From Quercus robur (taxonomy: Eukaryota; Streptophyta; Magnoliopsida; Fagales; Fagaceae): a stretch of 64,000 bases of DNA. Below, one piece after another: positions 10,077 through 20,956 of the stretch. Where the stretch lies: NCBI RefSeq assembly GCF_932294415.1, contig NC_065541.1, forward strand, positions 32,521,790-32,585,789, given 5' to 3'. A program made the translations under genes and the position numbers. The notes beneath the pieces were generated by a model. The model made no database searches. It had not been told where the DNA came from and was given only the letters and a program-made list of their open reading frames with translations. Numbering within the stretch: the stretch's first letter is position 1; every line of letters begins with the position of its first letter.

Positions 10077-11427
10077 TGATAGTATTTGCGGAAGAAATAT
10101 AAAACAAAATTTATATTTTCATTTAAAGATCGTTGTACCACACAACCATAGGTTCTAAATAGAACAAAATTGCGTACAGTATCACTCAGTAGTTTTGATG
10201 GCCAACAACTAATGAGATATATATATATATTTGATGGCCAACAACTAATGAGATATATATATATATATATTTTAAACCCTTTTTTTTATTTAAGACTTCT
10301 AAAAATCCAAGAGAGAGATTGGACGTGGGATCCTTAGGAATCCTAATCTTCAGCTGTAGGATTAATCAATAACTTTTTTTAATGTTATTGATTTATCTTG
10401 AAATTCTTTCAAAATTATTCTTTAATTTACTCAACCATATCAAGGAAATATTTGAACTTCTACGGATTGCAATAATGTCCATCAACACATTGCAATTGAC
10501 CCCTGAATATTAGAAAATTACAAATGAGGTCTCATTACTTACAATTTTATATCTATGTTCTTCCACCACACTGTATTCCCACAAGCCACTAGGATTGGAT
10601 TAATATCTCTGTCATGTCCCTAGCTTATGTAACCCTTAATTTCTTGATTTCATAATTGCTATTAGACTCCAAAATATCTTTGAAAAAACTCTTTTAAATA
10701 TATATATATATATATATATATACATTTATTTATTTATATACACACAATATTATATATATGAAAAACATTTTTGAAAAATGTCACCGACCAGTTTTGTTTT
10801 GAGTCTAACTTCAATATGAAAATCAACTGAATATACTATCTTTTTTAGAGACCGGTGGATTCATTGTTGAGCATTTATCTATTTTACTCATTACACACAT
10901 AATCTAACGTGTCTATATATAGCCTTTAAAATTGGCATCATCAGTTGACATTATCAAAATTATGTGCATAATAAATAAATATACACAAACCTCTCATATT
11001 TAAGGACAATAGAAAAATTGTGATAGAATAACCTTTTAATTAACAGTGATCACTCCATAAGTTGTTCTTGATCGAATCTGATTCAGTATATGTACTTGTT
11101 ACATTACACCCACTTGTCTGCTTAAAGTCAGTACCTCAATGATGGAGTAAATCATCCTATCATATAGCAGCACAACAAGTGTAGGCTTCAGTGGTAATAT
11201 TCAATTAATATCCACAGCCTAGAATAATTTAATAATCTATAAAAAAATCATTACTCCCTGTCTTTGATTCCTTAACCATTAATACGATTTTTCAACAGAG
11301 GCGACATCACATGCCACATTTAAACAATGAAATATACCTATAAAAATTATATATGTGAAAATAAAATTTTATTATCAAATAAAAAATGCATAGTATTGTT
11401 TTTTAGGGCACATAATTAATTCTAACA
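10077..11427 (-). mobile_element. Solo LTR of a Copia-type retrotransposon inside the F-box pseudogene
   Basis: The 1351-bp insertion starts TGATAGTATT and ends AATTCTAACA; the two ends are inverted repeats matching at 8 of 10 bases. It is flanked by the 5-bp direct repeat CCCTG (10072-10076 and 11428-11432), the usual target duplication of LTR elements. On the minus strand it opens TGTTAGAATTAATTATG, contains TATATATAG (RC near 10912) and ends with CTTCCGCAAATACTATCA. No internal coding region remains, so it is a solo LTR from recombination between two LTRs. It contains a duplicated 34-bp AT-rich segment near 10195-10262. Confidence 0.8.
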
Positions 11428-11887
11428 CCCTGTGGGTAAATGTAAAGCTTTGGTTGATGGAGCTCTTCATTAATTAGGCCAAGATAAGCAAAATGGTTCA
11501 AGAATCATAGCTTCATTCGATTTAAAAGGACGAAGAATTTTGTGAGATTCCGAGTCCAAATTGCAGCCTAGACGGGCATGATTGCCACTTACTAGTTCTT
11601 AGAGGATGTCTCTCTGCGATTGATTATACTAAACTAAATAAGATTGACGTATGGTCAATAAAGAATTACGGTGTGAAGGAGTCTTGGATTAAAGAATACT
11701 CCATTGAACCTAAGATTCCATTAAGTGGACCTATTCGGCCTATACTCTACTGCAAAATCGCAAGATTTTGACCGAGTATTACAAATTTGCTTTGTTTTCT
11801 TATGATGCAAACACGAAGAGGCTATGCAAGATAAAAATTGACAACCTTCCCCCTTCATTCAAAGCAATTCCTCTTGTTGAAGCTTGA
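11428..11887 (+). pseudogene. F-box/FBA-type pseudogene, 3' portion
   Basis: It resumes the F-box-associated domain exactly after the LTR: ALVDGALH (intact gene ALVNGALHWLGQ), then ..IDVWSIKNYGVKESWIKEYSIEP, IRPI.., and KRLCKIKIDNLPPSFKAIPLVEA followed by TGA at 11885-11887. Trp to TAA in ALH-W, and at least two frameshifts (near 11510 and 11750), break the frame. The downstream end coincides with the C-terminus expected for the family. Confidence 0.75.
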
Positions 11888-11939
11888 AAGTATCAAATCA
11901 ATGGAATGTCCTAGTAGCAGTGGATAGTAGAAAACATGT

Positions 11940-11984
<45 letters not shown>

Positions 11985-12551
11985 GGAAATCATGTTATGT
12001 TTTGATAGTGTATTAGTACAAAAATTATTTGTTGAATGTTCAATTTCTGAGTTTTTAAGTTGTTTTGTTACTGTTTTGTTCTTTTTATAAATATAAGTTC
12101 CGAGATTGGAGGTTCTTATCTTATGTATAAAAGAAATTCAAGCTAAGTTATTTAACTTAATATACTAAGCTTCTATTCCCTCTTCCTTGTGTGTGTTTCT
12201 TAAATAATAAATAAATATAAACCCTTAAGGAAGCTTTGGTCAAAGGGTTTGATGTAAGATAGAACTTTTTCTTGAATAGAATTAATCTTTTTATTTTATT
12301 TTAATTATTTATGTGGCGTGAGGTTAGCATACATAGAAGTCCCTTAATTTGTATGCTTAGAAAAAAGGCCATGCAGAGAGAATAGAGCCCTATGCTTGGC
12401 CATCACGCTTAAACCCTATATTTTTTTTAAGAGGTGCTTGGACAACACACTTAAACCCTAAAATTCTCAAATCTCAGTCCTTTCTCTTAAAGCCTTAAAC
12501 CCTAAGAACCTCTAATTTAATCCTAAAATCACAATATCTCTCTCTCTCATA
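11888..12551. promoter_or_regulatory. Upstream region of the F-box gene with three telo-boxes
   Basis: It contains a poly(T) run of about 35 (11946-11981) and AT-rich DNA. Just before the F-box ORF there are three AAACCCTA motifs, at 12411-12418, 12453-12460 and 12497-12504. AAACCCTAA telo-boxes are known promoter/5' leader elements in plant genes. A CT-rich leader (TCTCTCTCTC) lies directly before ATG 12552. No convincing TATA box is seen. Confidence 0.45.
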
Positions 12552-13661
12552 ATGGATTCTCTTCCACTAGAGATCTCTCTAAACATCTTTTCACGACTGC
12601 CGTTTGTCTCCCTCATCTACTGCAAGCGTGTATCCAAGTCCTGGCATGCATTGCTGAAGCATCCTCACTTCCCTTACTTGCAAAAAGCCTTTCATGATTT
12701 CCAAAACAACTTGTGCCTCATCCTCCATTGCTCTTCTTCTTGTTCACCACACGACCATATTTTTATTGTCAATAGTTGTAGTCATCTCAGCGACCCCGAT
12801 GAACACTGGAAGGATATCATGGGTATCAACGTGCCGCTGCAAAATCACAAGTTTAACTCTATCGTAAACTGCAATGGTTTGCTGTTCTTGTCCTATATTG
12901 AATCTGATAACATCATGATGCATAACAAAGGTTGCGTTTACAATATTCTTGCGGCTAAGTTGACAAATTTGCCAAATTCTCCCACCTTCTTTAAGGAATT
13001 CAAGGTGGCATACGGGTTTGGCTTCCATCCAAGAACCAAGGAATACAAGGTAGTGAGAATTGTTGAACAAGAATGTGTAAGATATGATTTTGGACGTTTT
13101 GAACTATCTTTAGACCAAACTATTGAGGTGTTTACTCTGGGAACATATGCCTGGAGAACTAGAAGAAATAACCCCTTCTTGCTTCAGATGCAACCTAGTG
13201 AGGCATTGGTTAATGGAGCTCTTCATTGGTTAGGCCAAGCCAAGGTAAGCCACTCACAACTCATTATATCCTTCAACTTGGAAAATGAAGGATTTTATCA
13301 GATTCCAAACCCAAATTGTAGATTTGATATGCTACAAAGCCATTTGCTATTATTAGGAGGGTGTCTATCTTTGACTGTTCATACTGATAAAAACAATATT
13401 GATATTTGGTTGATGAAGAACTATGGAATACAGGGGTCTTGGACTAAAGAATTCACCATCAACTCTGGAAGTCTATCATTAGGATCTATTCGGCCTCTAT
13501 TCCTCCTGTCAAACGGCAAGGTTTTGATTGAATATGCAAAACAAAGCCTCTTTTTATATGACACAAACAAGAAGATGACCAAGAAAATAAATCTTGGTGA
13601 CTTCCCGTATTATTTCCAAGCAGTTCCTCATGTCAAACCTATCAATTCAGTAAGGCCTTAG
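12552..13661 (+). CDS. F-box protein with F-box-associated (FBA) domain
   Basis: A 369-residue single-exon ORF ends in TAG at 13659-13661. Residues 2-45 form an F-box (SLPLEISLNIFSRLPFVSLIYCKRVSKSW), the segment that binds SKP1 in SCF ubiquitin ligases. Residues from about 95 to 355 form the beta-rich FBA domain with the usual signatures YGFGFHPRTKEYKVVRIVE, ALVNGALHWLG, IISFNLENEGFYQIPNP and IDIWLMKNYG..SWTKEFTI. The protein should act as a substrate adaptor in nucleus or cytosol; the target is unknown. The start is the first Met, directly followed by the F-box. Length fits the CPR1/CPR30-like plant family. A decayed paralogue lies about 0.7 kb upstream, so the locus arose by tandem duplication. 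Confidence 0.9.
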   Translation: MDSLPLEISLNIFSRLPFVSLIYCKRVSKSWHALLKHPHFPYLQKAFHDFQNNLCLILHCSSSCSPHDHIFIVNSCSHLSDPDEHWKDIMGINVPLQNHKFNSIVNCNGLLFLSYIESDNIMMHNKGCVYNILAAKLTNLPNSPTFFKEFKVAYGFGFHPRTKEYKVVRIVEQECVRYDFGRFELSLDQTIEVFTLGTYAWRTRRNNPFLLQMQPSEALVNGALHWLGQAKVSHSQLIISFNLENEGFYQIPNPNCRFDMLQSHLLLLGGCLSLTVHTDKNNIDIWLMKNYGIQGSWTKEFTINSGSLSLGSIRPLFLLSNGKVLIEYAKQSLFLYDTNKKMTKKINLGDFPYYFQAVPHVKPINSVRP

Positions 13662-15234
13662 TTCCAAATGTGCACTGTAGGTGTGTAATTCTTTTAATCA
13701 TATAAAGAATCAAGAAGGAATTAGTTAATCAGATACAATCATACAAGATTAGACAAGTATGGTTCTTGGATTTGGTATCCTGCTAGGTCAGAGGACTTGG
13801 TACCCATTCAAAGCAAGTTGAGCTTGGTGGTGATTGGGAGGGAAGACAAGCCGAGTTGATGGAAGCTATTATGGTTCTCTAAAACAATCCCTAGACATGC
13901 TTTCTTTGAGCTATTCATAATACACTCACAACTAAAGATCAATTGATGATTTGGGGCATTGTTATGGATACTCAACTTGTTCTCTACAAGTCGAGGATAG
14001 AGAGAAGAAACCACTTTTTTATTTTTTATTGCTCTTTCTCAAAAAGGATTTGGAAAACCTTTTTTTTTTTTTTTTTTTTAATTCTCTTTCTCAAAAAGGA
14101 TTTGGAAAACTCTTGGTATCACAGGATTTAATAAAAAATCCTAAATATCATTGGGTGAATCTCAATTGAAGGGAAAAAGTTTGAAATCCCTTTTATGCAT
14201 GCTATCATTGCGGTCTACATTTTATCAAGGGAGGATTAATTCTGAGGATGGTATAGTGAGGGTGATAAAAAATAGAGTAGAAAATGGTGGTCAATTTTGT
14301 AACTGCTCTTTATTGCTTTTGGGGTATTTCCCTTTTTGTTATCAGACGAAAATCTGATGTATAGGTAGAGTAACTTGAGTTGTTCTTTCTTCATTCAGTA
14401 TCTATTTTCCTTTTCAGATCCTTTTGATGAAATGCCAATTCATCTGTTTTTGCATTCACCATCGCCCAATTGTTAGTTTGATTAAAGTTACTACAGGAGT
14501 TGGAGCGAATTACTTTGTTTCATAGAAATTTAAGCTACAATTGCTGCTAATAATTCCAAATCTCTAGGATTTTTGAATTAGAAGGTGTTTTATGTAAAGA
14601 ACACAATTAGTATGATCAAATCTCAAACGCCAAGAGCTTTGTATCTCAACTATTACTTTCTAGTGTTTCCAACGAAAACTTCAACCATACAAATAGCCCT
14701 TTCCCTAACTATCGAATTATCAAAATATTTGATCAAATCTCAAATTTTGAAACAATCATGCTCTAATGGTAATAAAATAGCTGTATTTAGTATAAGTGCC
14801 TATTCAGACAATAATGATCAATATCCAATAAAAGCATGCGATGCCAATAAAGAAGAAGAAGAAGAAGAAAAAAAAGGAGAGAAAATAGTAGGCATGAATT
14901 CTTTTAGAAATTTTAAGAATACTTGTATTTTATCACTCAAGAAAGGAGACAAGACAGTAGGTGTTACGGGCACAATAATCTTATTAATTAGTTGATGTTA
15001 TTTACAAGAAGAATGATCTTTAAATTTTGACTATGAAGGCTCAAATTGTGGGTGTTTTTGGTTTGTTTTTTACTTTTTAATTTCTTAACAGCTCTTAATT
15101 TTATGATAAATGCAGTGACTATCATGCCCAACTTGTACGCTCTCTTGCTAAGTTTCTTGTTAAAATCAAGCCCATGAAACGATAAATTTGGATGTTTCTT
15201 TGTAGGTTTTGGAATTCAACTTCAATTAAAGAAT
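13662..15234. other. Intergenic, no gene recognised
   Basis: AT-rich sequence. It holds a 27-bp direct repeat around a poly(T) tract (14032-14110, listed separately) and an open frame at 14585-14995 with a Glu/Lys run. I do not believe that frame is a gene, as it lacks any family motif and its composition matches the surroundings. Confidence 0.5.
14032..14110 (-). mobile_element. Minimal poly(A) retroposon: poly(T) tract flanked by a perfect 27-bp repeat
   Basis: The 27-bp sequence beginning CTCTTTCTCAAAAAGG occurs at 14032-14058 and again at 14084-14110, separated by C(T)n and AATT only. A long perfect direct repeat around a poly(T) looks like a target-primed insertion on the minus strand in which only the poly(A) tail was copied. 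Replication slippage is the alternative. Confidence 0.4.
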
Positions 15235-15370
15235 AACAAGGAGATGTAATTTCCTTTTTATAGGTAGATAGTGGGGAATGGGGGAGGTAAGGCTCAAACC
15301 ATAGACATGGGGCAACACAAAGAATGTCATTATCGCTAAACTATCACTTGAAACCCAACAAAGAGGTGTA
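15235..15370 (-). mobile_element. tRNA-derived SINE with target-site duplications
   Basis: The body 15249-15356 (108 bp) read on the minus strand contains an A-box-like GATAGTTTAGCGATAA and, about 40 bases on, a B-box-like GGTTTGAGCC, then ends ATAAAAAGGAAAT. It is flanked by AACAAGGAGATGTA (15235-15248) and AACAAAGAGGTGTA (15357-15370), 12 of 14 identical, as expected for L1-mobilised SINEs. Internal boxes would drive RNA polymerase III transcription. The family is not identified. Confidence 0.6.
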
Positions 15371-15389
15371 TTAACCCTTTAATTATTAG

Positions 15390-15810
15390 TGTTAGTCCCA
15401 CATTGATAATATCATGAATCCAATTAGGAATATTAGTCCCACATTGAAAACAAAAGAAGTAGGGAAGTGTGTAAATCCCTATAAATAGAGTGGTGGTGTA
15501 GCCTCATCTAGTGGGTGAGAGTAAGAAGACCAAACTTGGTCTTGTGAGAGAATTAAAGATTAATCTTTGTCTAGCGTGTTAGTGTGAGGGCACCCATATT
15601 GGGATTTAGGTTAGCTTTTGTGAAAATTTAGTGAGACTTTGTGAGGGCGGTTGTAATCCTTATAATTGATAATAGATTTTGGTTGGCATTGCCAGTGGAT
15701 GTAGGCATAAAGTTTACCAAACCTCGTTAAATATTGTGTTGTTGTGGTGCTTACAATTTCTTTTCTTTTTTTGCATGTATTTAACAACAGTTCTCTAGTA
15801 TCTATCATCT
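15390..15810 (+). mobile_element. Copia-type LTR, probably solo
   Basis: It begins TGTTAGTCCCACATTG and repeats TATTAGTCCCACATTG about 50 bp later. It has a TATA box CTATAAATAG at 15480-15489 and a transcript-leader-like stretch (GTGAGAGAATTAAAG..GTGAGGGC), and continues to about 15810 with wording typical of Copia LTR ends (CCTCGTTAAATATTGTGTTG). No internal region or partner LTR follows. I could not find a matching target duplication, so the right boundary is approximate. Confidence 0.5.
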
Positions 15811-16254
15811 CATAACTGGAAAATGTAATACCAATAGCCCAAGGCAACAATGCTTACCCTCATGGTACAGCATACTTAACCAAAGCATTGGTCTCATGGT
15901 GCAGCATTCTTAAGCAACAGAAGTTTTAAGTATGATGAAGAATGCCACCATTCTGTAGGACAAAGTCAATTTCTAATCAGATATAGATTTTTTTTTGCTT
16001 TGGTGGGGAGTGGGGTGAGGAAGAGTTTCTTTTCTACATAATTTTAATGTTTCCTTTCGTCCTATAGCTGATTTTTAAAATAGAGTTGTTTATGTGTCTA
16101 AGTACACTTCTCTATAACACTTTACAAAATATCTACAAGAAATGAGAGACTGGATATATGTTATGAAGGAACATGGTACAGGTTTGTGTGCTACACATTC
16201 TCAAAGAAATGATGGAACATTGTTTATGGTCAAATAGCCAAGAAAGTTGATAGT
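15811..16254. other. Downstream flank of the minus-strand gene
   Basis: AT-rich sequence with a GGTGGGGAGTGGGG island near 15999. It probably includes the 3' UTR of the gene ending at 16255. No polyadenylation signal stands out enough to call. Confidence 0.4.
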
Positions 16255-16328
16255 TTACCCCAGACCACCATTGCTTCTTCTCAAGCACTCCAACACATCC
16301 TTTTGGCCAGTGAGATATTCGATCAAGC
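16255..16328 (-). other. Exon 4 of the 169-residue conserved gene
   Basis: It begins after the acceptor CTTGGAAG and encodes LIEYLTGQKDVLECLRRSNGGLG before TAA (16257-16255). The first two bases complete a Gly codon started in exon 3. Confidence 0.85.
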
Positions 16329-18719
16329 CTTCCAAGTGACAAAAGTAGATTAATATGATGAAAAATATAAGGTACGAGTTGAAAAGTACAGAGAGTTAAG
16401 ATCTCAATGAATGATTTAAACTTAAACCAATATGCTGATGTGATTCTAAACCACTTATTTATACAGAGGTAGTGGTCTTCCTGATAGCCCAATTGCATAT
16501 TGTAAAAAGGAACACAGTGACACACACACATAAACATATTAAAATAACAAATCAATTATTACCATTGGTATAATCTCGACAGTCATGGTGGCCAACCCTC
16601 AAATCAGTTTTCCAGCTTTTGTTGAATTCACATGCTACATCTATGGCATCAACATTGGGAGATCCAACATACCAGCATTTGCTTCTTGGTAGTTCTCTCA
16701 ACTTCCTCACAAGAAGAACTCCTAACAGTAGGGGACATATTAAATTTTAGCATTCAGGAATTGAAAGACCAATGTCAAATTGTAGAAACTACCACCAAAC
16801 TTCTCTTCGATTTTGACTTAAACTTCAGCAAGGGACAAGTTAAGTTTTATTTACACCAAAATGTATTTGGCATACATAGCAAGAAGATGTGTGTGTGTGT
16901 GTGTTGAGAACCCAAACGGAAGCAATTTTCTTTAGGAAATATAACAAAATCCTTGGAGCTCAGTTGATGATATCAGTTAGTCAGATGGACAAATTGGTAG
17001 AAACTTGCAATAATTAGAAAGGAGCATCTTCCGATCAACATCATATTAATAGTTAGCAACTTTCAAATTCTCTTAGGTAATCTCAAATTTGATTGGACAA
17101 CAGAAAACAAAATTTAAAAATAAATAAATAAATAGTAAGAGGATTATGGATAGCATTTGACAAGAACTAGTGATGCACTTCAATAGCTTGGTACTTATTC
17201 TAGGCAACCCTTGGTGCTGATTCCTAGGTTTTGTTTTCTATGGCTGGGTGCTGATCCCTAAGTCTATTTTTATTTTTCTGTTCTTGTGTTTATTTTTAAA
17301 TCGCTTGAGAAATTTGTACTGCGTCAACAAGTTATAATAACCAATTACTTGAGGAAAAACAGACTAAAAGTAGATTGAGGCTTCCTTGACCTAGTTTTGG
17401 AGTATTACTTTTGACAAGTCCAATGGACCAATAGGACCAGACATAGTTACAGGATTTCAGCCACATAGATTAGACAACAAGTGTTCTTCACCTATTTGTA
17501 TATTGAAATTTGCATCATGCATGCTACAAATCAGATGAAGTTTCATATTCCAAATTCATATATAAACTTGTTAACATAGTGGCAACTCCAAGAATTTTTT
17601 CCAAGGTAGTCATTAATAAACTTAAATTACACAAAATCTAATAAAAGAGAATTTCATACATTAACAAGAACTATTCAGGGATGAAATATCTGGAAGAATA
17701 TAAAAAAACTCACCAGGTACTGGTCTACCAGCTATGACATCAAGAGCAACATATATATTTTCAGGATCTTTAGGTTGAAAATCAAAAACCAAAGCCTGAA
17801 GAAAAAAAAAATCAATCTGATTAGAACTTCTAGATTGCAATATGCAAACAGATTGAAAATTCTAGCCCTAAAACAGACTAACCTGCTAAGAAAATCTCAG
17901 TCCACTAAAAGTTTTGGAAACCCTGAACCTATTATCCTCTGGGACTATGCCTTTTGTAAATCCAACTTATACAAGAGGAAGCCAGCTTTTTCCCTTATAT
18001 ATATAATAAGAATAAGAATGCTTCTGAAAAATTAGTGATATATCTTAATATATGCTCTTTAAAAGGAATTCCAGGGTTGAAGTTAAGAAAATGGATATCA
18101 TTATCATGTCATTGTGCGGGGGTGGGGGGGGTGGAAGAAACTTTCTTAATGTTAGAAAAATATAATGAAGCTAAAAATTCGATCTTTGCAGGATTAGAGT
18201 TATATTTAAACTTCAAATCATGCACTCATATAAGAAGGGGATGTTATGATTGTTATCACAAGTGAAAAAATAAATAAAATTAACAATTATTATATCAGAA
18301 GCCCATGTGTACATGTACATGTAATGATTGGATAGGAGAGCCTCTGAGCCACATAATTCCTATAACCCATCACAAAAAATAAAAATAAAACAAAATTGCA
18401 GTTGATATAACAAACACCCATGAAATGAAAGGCCCAGATAGCCAGGAAAAATTCATTATTTTTACCACCTTAACAGAAAGAAAATAATAAAAAATAAGGT
18501 GGGAATTGGAGAGGATAGAAGAACCTGAGAAGGAGGAGGTGGTGAGGAGGGTTTAATGAGGACCATAAAATGGTGCAAATCCCATAGATTGAGAGAGTAA
18601 GCAGTAGACATAAGCAACTGGGCTGGTCCTTTTGTGGCCCTTAGAGGCACTGCCATTACATACACTTCATCTCTGCCTTTTGTTATTGCTGATTTTGTTA
18701 ACAGTGAGACCATAGCCAT
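16255..18719 (-). CDS. Conserved plant protein of unknown function, four exons, 169 residues
   Basis: Exons on the minus strand are 18719-18525, 17795-17714, 16721-16563 and 16328-16255, 510 coding bases with stop. All three introns (729, 992 and 234 bp) are GT-AG and every junction keeps phase. Residues 1-65 come from exon 1 (MAMVSLLTKSAITKGRDEVY.., SLNLWDLHHFMVLIKP), exon 2 adds VFDFQPKDPENIYVALDV, exon 3 ends DLRVGHHDCRDYTN and exon 4 ends LIEYLTGQKDVLECLRR. I know similar uncharacterised proteins across plants but no function. An early His in a beta-strand-like context (H50) followed by a late Asp-Cys-Arg-Asp-Tyr motif and helix resembles permuted papain-fold families (LRAT/PPPDE type); this is inference. 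No signal peptide or membrane segment is seen. Confidence 0.85.
16563..16721 (-). other. Exon 3 of the 169-residue conserved gene
   Basis: Acceptor GTTAG and donor GTAATA flank it. It encodes VLLVRKLRELPRSKCWYVG, NVDAIDVACEFNKSWKTD and LRVGHHDCRDYTN. It holds the Cys of the proposed DC-R-DY motif. Confidence 0.85.
17714..17795 (-). other. Exon 2 of the 169-residue conserved gene
   Basis: Acceptor TTCAG and donor GTGAGT flank it. It encodes ALVFDFQPKDPENIYVALDV and IAGRPVPG (the last codon is split). Confidence 0.85.
18525..18719 (-). other. Exon 1 (coding part) of the 169-residue conserved gene
   Basis: It starts at ATG 18719-18717 and ends CTCAG|GTTC at 18525, encoding 65 residues and ending in a Ser/Pro-rich stretch. 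Reading past the donor gives a spurious 85-residue ORF to 18462. Confidence 0.85.
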
Positions 18720-20700
18720 TTTTGCTTTGCCAGAAATTGAAACGTTGGAGCAGTTGAACTCTCTTTACATTTACATTTGAAAGATTGGGCAGCATATGTT
18801 AGCCCAACGGATACTGCTTGTGTATGTACCTCTGTATTGGGCTAGAGTAAACATGGGTAGTTTCTTTCGCAAAGCTTGCTTGGGCTTTTGGGATAAAAAC
18901 ATGATTTCAGTTCCCAAAAAAAAAAAAAAATTGTGAATGTAATAGGGTATGCATATTAACCGTACTTATCCTTAATTTTTGACACAAGTTTCAACTTTCA
19001 AGTGAGGAATAATTTTAAATTTTCTTTTGATGACATCGACTAATAAGTCTTTAATGCACAGACCCATGCATCGGTTGAGTTCAAATAAAACCCGAGTTAA
19101 GTGTCAAACTTGGGAAGATTGGGTTTACAATTTGTTTTGATGCACCCCTTAACCACCGAGGCAAACCACATCGCAGGGGCTTCATGATTCTAGAACAATT
19201 TAATTTGATGAAGAGAGATACTGCAGGCTGACATATAACGCAAGACAAAGCACAGACTACAAATTAGAATTTGGATCACGTTTGAGTTTGAAGCAAGCAT
19301 GAGCTCAGTTGAAATTGAAATTCACACAATCATAGCATGGAATTCGGTATAGGTCACTTTCTAAGTTACATACCAACTTGGATTTTTATCAAATGATGCT
19401 TTGTCTTCAAATTAGAGCAGGGGGGTCATGCCTTGTGACATATCATAATTTTCTCTCAAGGTAAAGAATCTTTTGTAGAAGACGCAAAAGCAAAAAAAGA
19501 GGATAAAAATCAAATAACAAGGTCTTTGGTGTCACTTATGATGATGACTGGTTTTTCTTTTCTTTATTTTGATGTTATGTTGGTATTATCACTTCCAAAA
19601 CTATCACAAATTTTTTTTTTAACTAGTTAAAAGCATCAAAATTTTCACAAGTTATTAAGTTGCCAAATTGCTATTAGACAAATTGTTATTAGACTAATAA
19701 CACTTTCACGCAAAATTATTATTAACACCACTTTTATAATGCACTCATCACATTAAATCAACGAAAATAAGTTAATAAAATTTGTGACATCATGATTTTG
19801 CTTTATTTTTTCTGTCAAAAAATGACATAACTAGTCATAACACGCATATAAAGTATAAAGAAGTAATACATAGTGACTCGCTAAAGGGCTAACTCAATAC
19901 ATTTTGGGACTTACTGCGATAAATTTTAGTTAATTTTATAATATTTAAATATTATGTATTCAACTTTCTTTCTTTTTTTTTTTTTTTTTGGTTGAGATAC
20001 AAAATTAGTAATATAGTTTTTGAATTTAAGTTTTATTAATATCTCCTTTACCAATTGTTTAAATAATTGATTTTAAATTATTATTCGTACATTCATAACA
20101 AATTCATAATAATTTGTTGTTATAAAATAATTTAAAATTTTAATTGTGTTGGATTTTTATTGGTTCAATATTTTAAAGCCTTCTTGAAAATGGGGAAAGA
20201 ATGCAATACTGAAATTTTTTTCCTTTTTAAAAAACTTAGTTATCATTTTATAATTTTGGTTAAAAAAAAAAATCAAGTCTAGGGTCTTTTGTTTCTTGAA
20301 TGGACCTTAAAAGTTAAAACCTTTAAAAACATAATTGGGACAAATAAGGGCCCAATGTTGATGTAGGACAAAAGTTACAATTTAATTATTATAATTTATT
20401 ATTTTTGGTATTTTTTTTTTTTTGATAGGTATTAATTTTGGTATTTAATTTGTAATTTTCGTTATTTTAAATTTAGGGTTATTATTTTCTTATTTTTTAG
20501 GTGCTTTTAATACTTTTTAGGTCAAATTTGGTTCTTGTTATGGTTAGGTATCAATTAGGAATTATTTTAGAATATTTTTTTTTGTTTGACAAGTTTTACA
20601 AAGCCCTTAAATAAACCCTTAAGTCTGTACACGTTTTTTAACAATTATTTAGTTAATAAAATTCAGACTTTTGTCTTTTTATTTTCTGGTGGATTTTAAA
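18720..20700. other. Intergenic AT-rich DNA
   Basis: It includes the presumed promoter of the minus-strand gene just right of 18719. Poly(A)/poly(T) runs occur at 18917 and 19970-19989. No ORF, RNA gene or element end can be supported. Confidence 0.5.
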
Positions 20701-20956
20701 CCCTTTCTCCTTGTAGATTCAAGAACCCTTATGGATCGAAGAAACTCTTGTGGATTCGACGTTATTTTCAAAAACAAACGTATTTTGTTTTTTGTTTTCT
20801 AGAAGTAGACGTGTTCTACTTTTAACGTCGATTGTACAAACCCTTTCTCCTTGTGGATTCAAGAACCCTTATGGGTTGAAGGAACTCTCATGGATTCGAC
20901 GTTATTTAAAAAACAAACGTATTTTGTTTCTTGTTTTCTAGAAGTAGACGTGTTCC
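20701..20956 (+). repeat. Tandem duplication, 140-bp unit
   Basis: CCCTTTCTCCTTGTRGATTC starts at 20701 and again at 20841. The two copies match closely down to AGAAGTAGACGTGTTC at about 20956, where the second is cut short. The repeat contains the palindromic word AACGTCGA. No coding potential is convincing. Confidence 0.85.

Noticed and set aside
14585-14995. 136-codon open frame on the plus strand
   Set aside because: No homology that I recognise, no splice or promoter signals, and composition like the surrounding intergenic DNA.
18462-18719. 85-residue single-exon ORF on the minus strand
   Set aside because: Its last 20 residues read through a clear splice donor (CTCAG|GTTC at 18525/18524); the conserved protein continues in downstream exons.
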